From NCBI GenBank assembly GCA_015680685.1, contig MNCI01030041.1:7969-42246 (forward strand): a DNA stretch of 34,278 nt, in the 5' to 3' direction. Positions within the stretch are counted from its first letter, which is position 1. Every line of letters begins with the position of its first letter. Below, piece by piece: positions 10,279-20,538 of the stretch. A program made the translations under genes and the position numbers. A model generated the notes under the pieces. That model was not told where the DNA came from. It ran no database searches and saw only the letters and a list, made by a program, of their open reading frames with translations. This stretch comes from Gnetum montanum (taxonomy: Eukaryota > Streptophyta > Gnetopsida > Gnetales > Gnetaceae).

Positions 10279-11215
10279 TAATGAATGCTTTGTTCACCTC
10301 ATTCAAAGATAGGGCTACTAAGTGATTCTTATGTAGCACATTTAGATTGATCAATCTTTCCTTTTGTGCTAAAATTAGGTCAAGGTTTAGATCATAGGCC
10401 ATTGAGAGTGTATGGAGCTCAAATTAAATTTTGAGTATTGGAAATTTTCTATACACTAACTCATAGGGAGAATATCCAAGTTGATCAATAAGCCCAGAGA
10501 GCATCATTAAGTTTTGTACTCCAATCCTCCCTATATTTGCTAATAGTTTGCGTTAATATTTTAGCAATCTCCCAGTTGGTTACCTCTACTTGACCATTAT
10601 CTTGGAGGTGGTAAGGTGTTGTTAATTTATGTTCTACCTTCAAGAATTACATTAATTTTCTAAATGTGGCACCTATGAAATGGGTTCCATTATTAGAAAT
10701 TAGTGAACGTGACACCCAAATCCTATTGATGATATGTTGTTGGATAAATCTCGCAGTAGTGGATGATGTGTAGTCTGTAATGGTTGCCACTTTAGCCTAT
10801 TTTGTGTAGTAGTTAACTGCTACTATAATATATGCTTTCTCACTAGAAATGGGTGTGATGAGATCCATGAAGTCAATGCCCCATATGTTGAAAGGTTCTA
10901 GTGGTTGAATCTACTATTGGGGACCTTGTATATGAGTGATCATTTCCCCGTCACATTGACAACATTCACAAGACTTGAAAAATTGGTGGGCATTCCTAAA
11001 GATTGTGGGCCAATAGTACCCTGCCATTAGGACTTTTATGGCTATGCATCTCCTCGCATAGTGGCCTTCTCAATGTCCTTCATGAGCATCCTGGAGAATG
11101 CATAATTGATCTTCATCAGGGACACACCAATAGATTAGCCCATTGACACACACCTTGTAAAGGTTTCCATTAATTTCCATGAAGTATTTGACCTAATGAA
11201 GAAATTATTTTTTTT
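10279..11215 (-). pseudogene. Integrase remnant of element D
   Basis: The minus strand gives CVNGLIYWCVPDEDQLCILQ, HEGHCEGHY-like zinc-finger sequence (the Cys codon is changed to a stop), GYYWPTIFRNAHQFFKSC, then WGIDFMDLITP (Asp 1 codon at 10872-10874), SNNGTHF (Asn for Asp 2, 10692-10694) and NGQVEVTNWEI with the catalytic Glu. The C-terminal part contains YDLNLDLILAQKERLINLNV and stops matching the family at about 10275. It keeps the zinc-finger His residues that element A has partly lost. It carries the same Asp-to-Asn change in the DDE triad as A. Confidence 0.88.
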
Positions 11216-13655
11216 TCCTAAAATCTAGAGGATGAGGGCACTGGAGAGGAAGGGTGATCAACTAGAGTACATTGTGAAGATTGGAGAGGACTACTAGGCC
11301 GAAAGAAACGTTGTTTCCTTGATTGATTATCCATACCACTTTGTTGAAAAATTGGTTATGAGTGTACAACCCTTGTAACATTTTGTTGCTATGGTTGTGG
11401 AGGAATTTTACCCTGCATGGATGGGGCAGGAGGTACCTAAGTTAAAGGTGAAGGTGTAGGTGTAGAGGGATGTGGAGGATGATAAGGATATTGATATGGG
11501 TTTTCCCCTCAAGTAGATGGTGAATGTGTTCAATGGTACTTTGGAGGGTAATAGTGATGCTAGAATGATGCATGACTTGCTAAACTTTTAGGGGAAATGG
11601 ATTGCTAAACATAGCACCCATATGAATCTAGTTGCCTCTAAGGATATTTCTACCTTGGCGATGGCATTCTCCATGATTGTGATTGGTACCATTGTTGGTA
11701 CTATTCATCAGGTTGTGAAGGAGTTCCACTTTGGTAGTAAGCTTGTTGTTGATGGTGGAACTATCTTGTGCTACCTTGAGGGTAAGGCAAGCATCTTGGA
11801 GCTTGCCTATGTGCTAGGCAGGGGTTCAATGCATATACACTAGACTCTTGTAAGTATGACATCAGAGGACAATATCCCTTTGGATGTTCATATTGATAGA
11901 TGTTACATTTGGTTTCATCATCAGAGTTATAGTCGACAAATTTCTCTACTATAGTAGCTTTTCCCTTACCTATTTGGTAGGCATGTTTAGCTTCTTTTTG
12001 TGGTTTATGATTACAATCACTATTTTTCTCTTTGGATTCTTCAACAATTTTTAAATCAATTTGAAAATTCTCATCCAAAGAGTCCGAAAACTGTTCAACC
12101 TTGGCTGAAATGTCAAAAATAGATTTTGGATCAGTAAGGATTTTCTATTCACCACTTCATCAAGTGGTGAATCCTCCTTTTTGTAAAATCAGACCTCTCA
12201 TTTTTTGATGGATGGATCCCTAACTCTTTAACACTCTCCCTTTTTCGTAGCTCACCTTCTTCTTTGGATACATGCTCAATTAGCCTTTTTATTTTATGAG
12301 CTCTCATTTCAGACAAACTCCCCTGGGCATACACCTCGAGGGTTCTTCTTGTTTCTACCCTAAGCACATCGATGATGTTGTGAAGTTTTTCCCTTTGAGA
12401 GTAACCATGGCTGGAAATCTATGTAGGAGTGAATAATATCCATCCATGGTGGCATCCAAGGGTTCATGTGTTCCTTGTTTCTAGCCTTCGATTTGCCTTA
12501 TAGGATTAGACACTCTATAGTATATTTGATATTTTTCATTGAATAGTTCTAACATGGTACTCCATCTTTGGATAGATTCTGATTCTAAGGACCAGTACCA
12601 ACTTTCAGATTCCTTAATGAACATCCTTAGGAAAATATTGAGCTTTTTCCTCTCCTTATTTATGTTTTGTAAGGCACAAGCATCATGCCAAGCTTGCATA
12701 TGTGTCTATAGATTAGAGTTGTATCCCCCCTTAAAATCTTGAGATATTGTTTATATCTAGGTGCTTGATTTGACTATCTTTCATATGTCTAGTTGGAATT
12801 CTTACTACCTTCATAATTTTAAGCATTCTTTGAGTTTCTAGTAAAGGTTTATCATCATTGCTACGTTGATGATGTCGATGATGGTTTTGGCCATCCCTTT
12901 AGGTTTGGTGGCCTTCATGGCCACTATGATTTCATTAATCACCTTCATCATGGTTGTTTTGATGGTAGCTTCTATGATAACAATTAGATGAAGTAGAATG
13001 CTTGGAATTAGATGAAGAGGATGAAAAGTAAGTTGGATTGCCACTACCACTACGGTGTCTACCATCACTCTTAAACTTTTTACAATCTCCATCATTAGAT
13101 CCCTTATTATTAAAATGTTCACCAAAGTTCCTACCTTGGTTCTCACTCTTTCTTAAACCAAATTTATGAATAGTTGATTGTAGGGTCAAGTTCACACCCT
13201 CATCATTGTTAGCAGGGGGTGGAGAATATTTATGTTGAGAACCTTTCAAAGGAGGATCCTTGTTGTCTTCTTGATCTAGTAGGAACAAGGGGTTAGTGTA
13301 AAGTTTTCTCTTTTTGGCTTCATGGAGTCTCTCTTGATGTTTTCTTCTCTTATGTTGTGCTTCAGTGGGATGATAGTGTTGAGTGTCATATCCATGCACA
13401 ATGTACTCTTTATGGAGGTCTTCTATGCCCAACTTCTTAAGGATTTTAATTAGCATTCCTAGGATAGATCTATCAAGGGGCCAACCAACATTTCCCTCCA
13501 TATCATGCCATGATATTTGTTCATCCCAATGTAGGATGAAGGTGAAATTCAGTACAGACTCATTTGGATGAGTGTATACTACCTTGCATTCTTGTGGGAC
13601 TAGTAATTTAGTATCATCATACTTATGAGAAGAAGAAGAGATTTTGTAAAACAAA
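11216..13655 (-). pseudogene. gag remnant of element D
   Basis: An uninterrupted frame runs from 13654 down to 12935 (239 codons, the longest open frame in the window) and encodes the N-terminal gag region, with YTHPNESVLNFTF and a Ser/His/Asn-rich tail. After frameshifts the capsid-like part follows at about 12480-12700 (QAWHDACALQNI, ESWYWSLESESIQRW, LELFNEKYQIYY), then LEVYAQGSLSEMRAHKIKRL (12240-12340). A zinc knuckle at 11869-11907 reads C-NI-Y-QYE-H-PKGY-C, its second Cys changed to Tyr. The rest to 11216 is Pro/Gln/His/Tyr-rich. Gag would form the particle and bind RNA. The matching order in BC and E shows that this is real coding ancestry. Confidence 0.85.
11869..11907 (-). other. gag zinc knuckle of D (C-X2-[C to Y]-X3-H-X4-C)
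   Basis: CNIYQYEHPKGYC on the minus strand; compare YNMCLYDHPKGQC in BC and CIVC, stop, YEHPKECC in E. Together they show an ancestral C-X2-C-X3-H-X4-C knuckle, one residue shorter than the usual C-X2-C-X4-H-X4-C. Confidence 0.75.
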
Positions 13656-13777
13656 ATGAAGTTGTTGGTTTGCTTTTATAATTTATGTATATTGGGAATG
13701 ATATGGACCTTTAGGTTCATACAACAATATTAATGGTATTCACTTAGACCTAAATGGCACACATTCCACAAACAAAG

Positions 13778-13795
13778 TCCCTGGCAACGACACCA
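13778..13795 (-). other. Primer binding site of D (tRNA-Asp type)
   Basis: The minus strand reads TGGTGTCGTTGCCAGGGA, 15 of 18 bases identical to the complement of the plant tRNA-Asp 3' end (TGGCGCCGTTGCCGGGGA). It is one base from the LTR end. Confidence 0.9.
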
Positions 13796-13796
13796 A

Positions 13797-14448
13797 TGAT
13801 GAGCAGTGAGGTACCCCTATGCCCAACCATACGAATCATGAAGCATTCATGTGCGACTCAGTTGAGTTCCACGAACTTTGTCATTTCTATTGTACTAGCC
13901 CTTTAGGAAGTGAATCTAGCCTTAAGGTCCACCGTTGTCCTCCCAATTACACTTATGATGCATGTTGGTATGGCTAAGTGTAACTGAGGCATCTAATTTT
14001 TATTATTTTATGTTTTATGTTTTGGTACTTGACATGTAGGTAAAAGGAATTTGATTAAATAATATGAATTAATTAGATAACTATTATTAAGCTAATCCTA
14101 ACATCAATATCCATTCCCACTTTCTGTACACATTCTGAACCCACATATCCACTATTAGGTGACCAAACTTTATGCTACTAGTCGTACCAAGTAATAACAT
14201 TGTTGCAATTACCAAGTGAATACGTGTTATTCTTGAAGTATTCATACTTATGTATTTAATCAATATAGCTTAATAACCTCATTAATTCATTTGCTAGAAA
14301 ATAATTATGAAATAATTGAGAATTATTAACAAATAATTAAAAACATTGAATGCATAAATACATATGCTAATCTATCCAAATTGTTACAAGGTTTATTAGA
14401 AAGGTCATCTTTATTGCTACACACACTATCATGCTCAGGTACAACAAT
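13797..14448 (-). repeat. 5' LTR of D, first part (U5, R), cut by BC
   Basis: The plus strand starts TGATGAGCAGTGAGGTACCCC, the reverse complement of the family LTR end, and continues through CTTTATTGCTACACACA near R. BC interrupts it at 14449, and matching R sequence (GAATAAAG) resumes at 20539 after the second ACAAT. Confidence 0.85.
14444..14448. repeat. Target site duplication of BC, left copy
   Basis: ACAAT directly before TGATGAATCATGG; the same five bases follow the right LTR. Confidence 0.88.
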
Positions 14449-15394
14449 TGATGAATCATGGTTTGCAAGGTGCTAATAACAGACCCTTGATAACCAAGTG
14501 TTGATATTGCACCCCTTTTATTGGACCCTTGTTATCAAGTACAAGATATCAGATCTGATGAGTCCTGATATTGGACCCCCGATATCAAGTACCCAATATT
14601 GCATCCTAGCTAATGATATTGGATACATGATATTGTGATCCTTGTGTAAGCCTATAAATACACATTTGGGTGCATAAGAGTAAGTAAATGTTAAAGTTAG
14701 TGGTAGAAGTAGAGTCTTTTTTTTTTTATTTTTAGTTCCTCTGAACTCTTTCCCCAGTGCATGCCCACAGTGTGATGATTATAATTGTATGGAACCTTTA
14801 TTCGAGTGTGATGTACTTGGACACACACATGACCAGCAATAAAGATCAAGATTACTTCATCATCGTAACATTCACTTAGTTTTAATTGCTTAATTATTAT
14901 TTTTATTTATTGCTTTATTAATTAATATTCCTTTACCATCCTTTACTATCCCTATTATTAAATGTGGAATGAGTATGACTTAATTACCAGCATTTAAGTG
15001 TGACTACTTGGTATCCTAGTAGCATACCTAGGAAATGTGCTTGGTAATCCCAAAAATACTACATGAGGTCCAAGATGTGTATGGATGATTAAGTACAGAT
15101 GGTCATTTCACTTAAGCTATCTTAGATTCTCTCCTCCCATTTCCTCTTAGCTTAATTAAATTTATTTTTCATTGCCTCTAGGAGTAGCACTAGTTTAGGA
15201 CCATATCATATACCTCACTCTAGACTAAATCATATGTGAAAAAGAAAATACTAGTCTAGGTGGGAAGAGAATGAACTACAATCAATGAGTAACTATCTAG
15301 ATACCACAACTATTTTGTCTACTAAGTTCGATCGGATCATGCATCAACGCTCGTATTTGTATGGTTGAGTGTAGGGATACTTCACCACTCATCA
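14449..15394 (+). repeat. 5' LTR of BC
   Basis: TGATGAATC...CACTCATCA. U3 (to about 14645) holds many GATATC/GATATT palindromes; the TATA box is at 14653-14660; a possible poly(A) signal AATAAAG is near 14839. A T run lies around 14718. Confidence 0.92.
14653..14660 (+). promoter_or_regulatory. LTR TATA box of BC
   Basis: TATAAATA in AGCCTATAAATACACATTTGG; the same string occurs at 19798-19805 in the right LTR. Confidence 0.75.
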
Positions 15395-15395
15395 T

Positions 15396-15413
15396 TGGCA
15401 ACATTAATGGGGA
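15396..15413 (+). other. Primer binding site of BC (decayed tRNA-Asp type)
   Basis: TGGCAACATTAATGGGGA, 12 of 18 matches to the tRNA-Asp complement, one base after the LTR. Alignment with the PBS of D and E makes the call safe despite the decay. Confidence 0.75.
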
Positions 15414-15515
15414 CGATGCTAGTTATTTAGATTAGTTACATCATTAAAGATTGTTGTAATGATATATCTCTTAGAGAAAAATTAATTTTAATTAATTCAC
15501 ACATGATTCACAAAA

Positions 15516-17541
15516 ATGTCTCTCTCACAAGACTATGATAATGCAACAACTAGTAAGGCAATTCATTAGAGAACCAACAAATTATATGATGATGAAGATG
15601 AAGTGTACTCAATTTGATGCAGGGGTCTCCTATGTACGTAAACAAAGACAACATCATTCCAACTCACAAATTCATAACCTACCTAGTGACGATGAACCCC
15701 TACTAGCCACTAAGAGCCTAATGCATATAAAAGAGGTTGTTCACATATTCCACAGGCATTGCAAAGAAATTTGTCTACCCAGGCTTAACTTAAATAGCTT
15801 TCCTAAGTTTTCAAAAGGCTATGATTAAGATCCACAACAACATTTACAAGCCTTCTATGATGCCTATCCATGGAACAACATTGATAATGGATGACAAAAC
15901 TTAAGCTCTTTCCTATGACACCCATTGGCCAAGCAAAAGTATGGTACATGTCCTTAAGACCAAAATCAATTTGACATTGGCCAACAATGGTAGAACTCTT
16001 TAATGAAAGATATCAAACCTATGTGAGTGGAGACAAATTGAAGAATGGAAAAAAGGGCAACATGAACCCTTGGACATGGCCTTAGAAAGATACTATTCAC
16101 TATTAAACAATTGTCTAGGCCATGGATTCTCCAAGGAAAGGATAATGTACCACATTATGGATAGGCTCTGCAATGAAACAAGGGAGATCCTAGGGATGTA
16201 CGCCTAAGGTTAACAATATTAGCTACAAACCCACCAAATCCAAGAGCTTATTAAGCGGGTAGCAAAAGAAGAAGAAGAAATGACTAAATGGGAGAATGTT
16301 GAAAGCTCTTAATAGGACAAAAATATCAAATTAGTTAAGATCCATGATCATGAAGAGGAGAAATCAACTTACCTTAAGGAGTGGAACCATCTTTGCTAGT
16401 ACTAAAATCACTAGATGAAATTGAGGCAAAGAGTAATAAGATGATGGAATGGATATGTGAAAAATGTGGAGAATATGCCAACACTATTGGAGATAGAACC
16501 ATGACGAACTAAGAAGTAGGATAGAACACCTTTAGACAATTAGAAAGGATGGTTGAAGGGAATAAGAACTCAACTATTAATCATATGTATTAATATAACA
16601 TGTGCTTGTACGATCACCCCAAGGGTCAATGCCTAATTTTGTCACATTTACATGAGCATTGGGGAAGAATGTTACATCTAGACTTTATACAAAAGTACTG
16701 TGTTTAATCATAGTGGAAAGAATACCAATCATGGGGGGGGCCATCCTCAAATTTGTCACACCCTTGATATTATCCAAACCCAAGTGCTTATCAAGTTTAG
16801 CATCTTGTTTCCCCAGCTAGGTCAACATCCTCTTTCTGACCACATTGTTATCATTCTACTAAATACTATCAATCCATATCCTCTCCAATAGGACCACCAC
16901 CTTGTGTACCTTACACTTCTCCTCAACCTTAATATTCTCATCCTTTACCTCCTTCTACATTGCGGCCAATTGTACCTAAATGGTTTTCACCATAGCATTG
17001 ACCCACGAACGTTACTTGTGCTACTACTATTAACTACAATGGGAATCCTCCACAACATTGAAGGAGTCCCTTCTTTAGACATGACGATAGAAAGGGATAG
17101 CATAGTTCCGAGACCACTGGATCTTCCAACTCAGCACAAGTTCAACACTATGGTGCATCCTTCTCCTCAAATCCAACGCCTCATGTTACCTTATCAAGGC
17201 CACCAATCAATACTCCAACAACCATGAAACATAATCAATATAGCCATGTAGGGAGACATATCGATCCTTGCATACCACCTTATGGTCACGAGTGCCATAG
17301 TACGTCAACTCCTTATCAATTAACCACATCTTATAACTTGCCCCATTATGTCAACTCTAATCAAGTGTGTGAACTCTAATAAACTCTAATTGGGTATATT
17401 CCAAAAACCACATCCAATGACACCCAATGGGGTAAGTATGACCAGGTTCTAATATTTCCAACATGCAAGGATCCCAAGCTTCCATTTATTAATTCTAGTC
17501 ATGCTCAAGTATTTATTTATGAGGGGTATCCTCCATTCTAA
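15516..17541 (+). pseudogene. gag remnant of element BC
   Basis: The start is placed at the ATG of MSLSQDYDNATTSKA, soon after the PBS; E has a similar short polar start (MASHNDQSLLAKD). The capsid-like part at about 15780-16050 includes FPKFSKGYD, QHLQAFYDAYPW, WYMSLRPKSI and VELFNERYQTYV, the same pattern as in D and E. The knuckle at 16594-16632 is Y-NM-C-LYD-H-PKGQ-C, with the first Cys changed to Tyr. Then comes Pro/His/Ser-rich sequence ending with VFIYEGYPPF and a TAA at 17539-17541. Several frameshifts and TAG stops occur. No protease follows, and sequence after the stop matches the post-pol spacer of the other copies. Confidence 0.85.
16594..16632 (+). other. gag zinc knuckle of BC ([C to Y]-X2-C-X3-H-X4-C)
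   Basis: YNMCLYDHPKGQC; the first Cys is Tyr here, whereas in D the second one is. Different residues are lost in different copies, so the shared three-residue gap before His is ancestral. Confidence 0.78.
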
Positions 17542-18988
17542 CAAGTAGAATTAATAAATGTTTTTCCTTTTCTTTGATTTTACAATTTTTTCTCCAATAT
17601 TTTATTTTTCAAACAATTTTTGTATATTTTTATTTTTTGTTTCATATTTTCATTTATTGTTTTATCTTTTTATGAGTAATCTCATGTATGAATAAAGCAC
17701 TTATGTGACTTGTTGGTTGAGGTGTCGTTCTCTGCTATCAAGTCTTGGGTAACTAATTATTTGGATAGAAAACCCACAACATCTACTCACCTATTCTATT
17801 AATAAGAGGTCCTACTCTGGGTACAATGATATTCTTGACATCATTAAAACTTAAAGTAATTTTCTGCTCATTATGCCTAGAGTAAAGAAGGATGGACTAA
17901 GAAGGAATGACTAGGTTGTGACATCAAGGGAACTTGTGGATTCTTTTTGGTGATAGCTCTAGGAGCTATCATGTAGCCTAGTTGTACTAAGATCCTTGTA
18001 ATTCTAATGAAAAATGGGAGTAAGAGTAATAGAAGGAACTCAATAAAGAAACCCAATGCTATTCTAAGAGGTCCCATTGGAAAGACATGAACCCATGCCT
18101 GAAGGTAGGCAGCTTCTCTAGATTATGCATCAAAAGAAAAGAAAAAAAATAGAAGAAAGAGAAGAGGATACCAAAGCGGCTAGACAAAAACAAAAAGAAA
18201 TGATTAATACAAACATGCCACAAAGCAATTCTAAATCACTCTCCCCTTGAATGAAATGCCATGTGATTGTACACCTTGTTGTTATGATACTCTTATGGTT
18301 GTCCATCATGGGATGAAACAATGCGATGTCAATGGTCAGAGGAATGGACTTGGTCTTGATTTTAGAGCAATAGGCTAATGACACATTAATCATGTCCTAA
18401 ACTTAAGATTCATTATGCCTTGGGTTAGTTACCTCATGTCCCAATTTCTACAATCCCTTCTACAATTTGCCTCATCTTCTTGTTCATATATTTATGACTT
18501 GTGTCTTGTGTAGCATTCAATTCATATGTAATCATAGTGGTATCTACATGTGTGGGTTTTGTGAAACTGGTGTGGATTACATTTAACCCTTCTAGTGCCT
18601 ACGAACATTTTAAGATGTGGTTATGTAAGGGAATTATAGGTTGGAACCTATCTTGGGGAGGATCCACTTGCGTGACTTTTGTAATTTGTACTTGTTGCAC
18701 ATCAACACATCATTTTATATCCTTCGAGCACTTCATTTTCAAATATATTCTTTCCTTTGTCATCATTTTATCAAAAATTTCTCAAAACCAATGCATGTCC
18801 CTTTATGTGTTACCTAAACAAATCAAGTCCAACATTAAACTTTTAGGGCAACTTCCTTGAAAAAATTTCCAACTCCAAAATCACATGAAGCAAAGAATTC
18901 AACATTTATTGAAGGTAATGAGTAAGGTATAAAATAATTGAGATTCTTTCAATAACCTTACTAACATTTGATCTTTGTGTGATTATAG
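17542..18988 (+). other. Post-pol spacer of BC
   Basis: AT-rich sequence homologous along its length with E (minus, 24709-26776) and partly with A. Matching landmarks include TCATTATGCCTAGAGTAAAG near 17868, CATGCCTGAAGGTAGG near 18093, ACAATGCGATGTCAATGG near 18319 and GGGGAGGATCCACTTGC near 18655. A 119-codon open frame at 18501-18860 is not open in the homologous spacers, so I do not call it a gene. Confidence 0.7.
18914..18988 (+). promoter_or_regulatory. Intron-like segment just before the ORF3 start (BC)
   Basis: Possible donor GAAG/GTAATGAG at about 18914, perfect branch-point-like TACTAAC at 18959-18965, and acceptor TTTGTGTGATTATAG ending at 18988, with the ORF3 ATG as the next base. 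Element E has the same arrangement. This suggests that ORF3 is made from a spliced RNA; it is inference from sequence only. Confidence 0.45.
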
Positions 18989-19440
18989 ATGGCCCCTAAA
19001 AGAGGACAACAAGGACGACCTTCTCAAGGTGCAACTAAATGCCTAGGGGCAGGTAGAGGCCAAGGACCTCATGCAAAACATGTATAGAAAAAGGTGGAGA
19101 TGTTAGGGCACAATCATTCAGCATTCATCAGGGAACTCGTATCACTGCATAATCTAGTCAACCAAAAGGTGGAGATGTTAAGGCCTGAGCCTATGAAGAG
19201 GAACGATGACTATTAGTGGCATGGCATTTCAAGGCCAATGAAGTGTTCCCATAGCTATCATGTCCATGAACAGTGTCTACTTCATCAAACATTGGAACAT
19301 TAGCATGGATAGTTCATAATCCTCAGATAGAAGAGGAGAAATGTTAGGTGCTTCTTCAATGGTATCAATCTCAGAATCCTAGAGTGCAAGACAAAGGAAA
19401 AGCATCCATGGAGGAGCCACCACCACTGAGAACCCCATGA
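18989..19440 (+). pseudogene. Internally deleted ORF3 of BC
   Basis: It begins MAPKRGQQGRPSQGATK, a basic N-terminus matched by MAPKIGA in E at the same distance from the ATTATAG/ATG junction. After about 60 codons it jumps to the C-terminal region (equivalent to ARAYKEE and WYVKANQMF of A) and ends KASMEEPPPLRTP, stop at 19438-19440. The domain and coiled-coil parts are gone. A 21-base direct repeat (19089 and 19164) sits at the join. The start and end of ORF3 are defined best by this copy together with E. Confidence 0.78.
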
Positions 19441-19612
19441 GCTCCAATAAATTTCATAATTTTGTGTCTGTGTCCCAATTTTATTGTGTTCAACTCTACA
19501 CTGTAGTATGAACAAATTTCTAATTTGTCAATAATCCCATACCTATCCACTATGTAATCAATTGAACTTTTTCCTCACTTTCTTTGACTCAAGGAAGAGT
19601 TGTTATTCAGTC

Positions 19613-19621
19613 ATGGGGGTA
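19613..19621 (+). other. Polypurine tract of BC
   Basis: ATGGGGGTA immediately before the right LTR, as in element A. Confidence 0.75.
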
Positions 19622-20533
19622 TGATAAATCATGGTTTTTCAAGTGCTAATATCGGGCCCTTGAGAACCAGGTGCTAATATCGAACACTTGTTATCAGGTA
19701 CAAGATATCAAATCTAATGAGTCCCGATATTGAACCCCCAATATCGCAACCTAGTTAACGATATCGGATACATGATATCATGATCCCTGTGTAAGCCTAT
19801 AAATACACATTTGGGTGCAAAGGAGTAAGTGTGTGTTAAAGTTAGTGGTATAAGTAGAGTCTTTTTTGTTTTTAGTTCCTCTCAACTCTTTCCCTAGTGC
19901 ATGCCCACAATGTGATGATTGTAACTGTATGGAACCTTTATTCTAGTGTGATGTACTTGGACACACACATGACCGGTAACAAAGATCAATATTACTTCAT
20001 CATCACAACATTACCTTAGTTTTAATTGCTTAATTTTTATTGTTATTTATTTCATTCTTAGTTAATATTCCTTTACCCTTCTTTACTATCCTTATTATTA
20101 AACGTGGAATAAGTATGTCTTAATCACAAGCATTTAAGTGTGACTACTTGGTATCCTAGTAGCGTACCTAGGACATGTGCTTGGTAATCCTAATAGTAGT
20201 ACATGAGGTTCAAGATGTGTATAGATGATTAAGGATAGATGCTTGTTGCACTTAGGCTAGCTTATATTCTCTCCTCCCATTCCCTATTATCTTAATTAAA
20301 GTTATTTTCCATTATTGTAGGAGTAGCACTAGTTTAGGACCACATCATACACCTCACTCTAGACTAAACCATACGTGAAAAAGAAAATACTATTCAAAGT
20401 GGGAAGATAGTGAACTATGATCAATGAGTAACTATCTAGATACCACAACTAGTCCATCTGTGGAATTCAACTAGATCATGTGTGAATGCTCATATTCATA
20501 TGGTTAAGTGTAGGGGTACCTCGCCACTCATCA
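19622..20533 (+). repeat. 3' LTR of BC
   Basis: TGATAAATC...CACTCATCA; TATA box at 19798-19805; GATATC palindromes at 19704-19709 and 19774-19779, with many near copies between 19640 and 19785. It is followed by ACAAT and then by the rest of the LTR of D. Confidence 0.92.
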
Positions 20534-20538
20534 ACAAT
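20534..20538. repeat. Target site duplication of BC, right copy
   Basis: ACAAT, identical to the left copy; the next bases (GATTGAATAAAG) continue the LTR of D. Confidence 0.88.

Larger units (their letters stand above)
14449..20533 (+). mobile_element. Element BC: complete but internally deleted LTR retrotransposon
   Basis: Two related LTRs (946 and 912 bp) flank a 4.2-kb interior with PBS, gag, spacer, a shortened ORF3 and polypurine tract, bordered by the 5-bp duplication ACAAT. Protease, RT, RNase H and integrase are absent: gag runs straight into the post-pol spacer. It therefore could move only with enzymes supplied by a full relative. Over about 145 bases of R/U5 I count roughly a dozen differences between its LTRs, mostly transitions, so the insertion is old. 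It sits inside the LTR of D and is younger than D. Confidence 0.9.

Noticed and set aside
13383-13571. Plus-strand frame of 62 codons
   Set aside because: Antisense shadow of the intact gag frame of D.
18501-18860. 119-codon open frame in the BC spacer
   Set aside because: The homologous spacers in A and E are not open in the matching frame and the encoded sequence resembles no protein block; conservation is at DNA level only.
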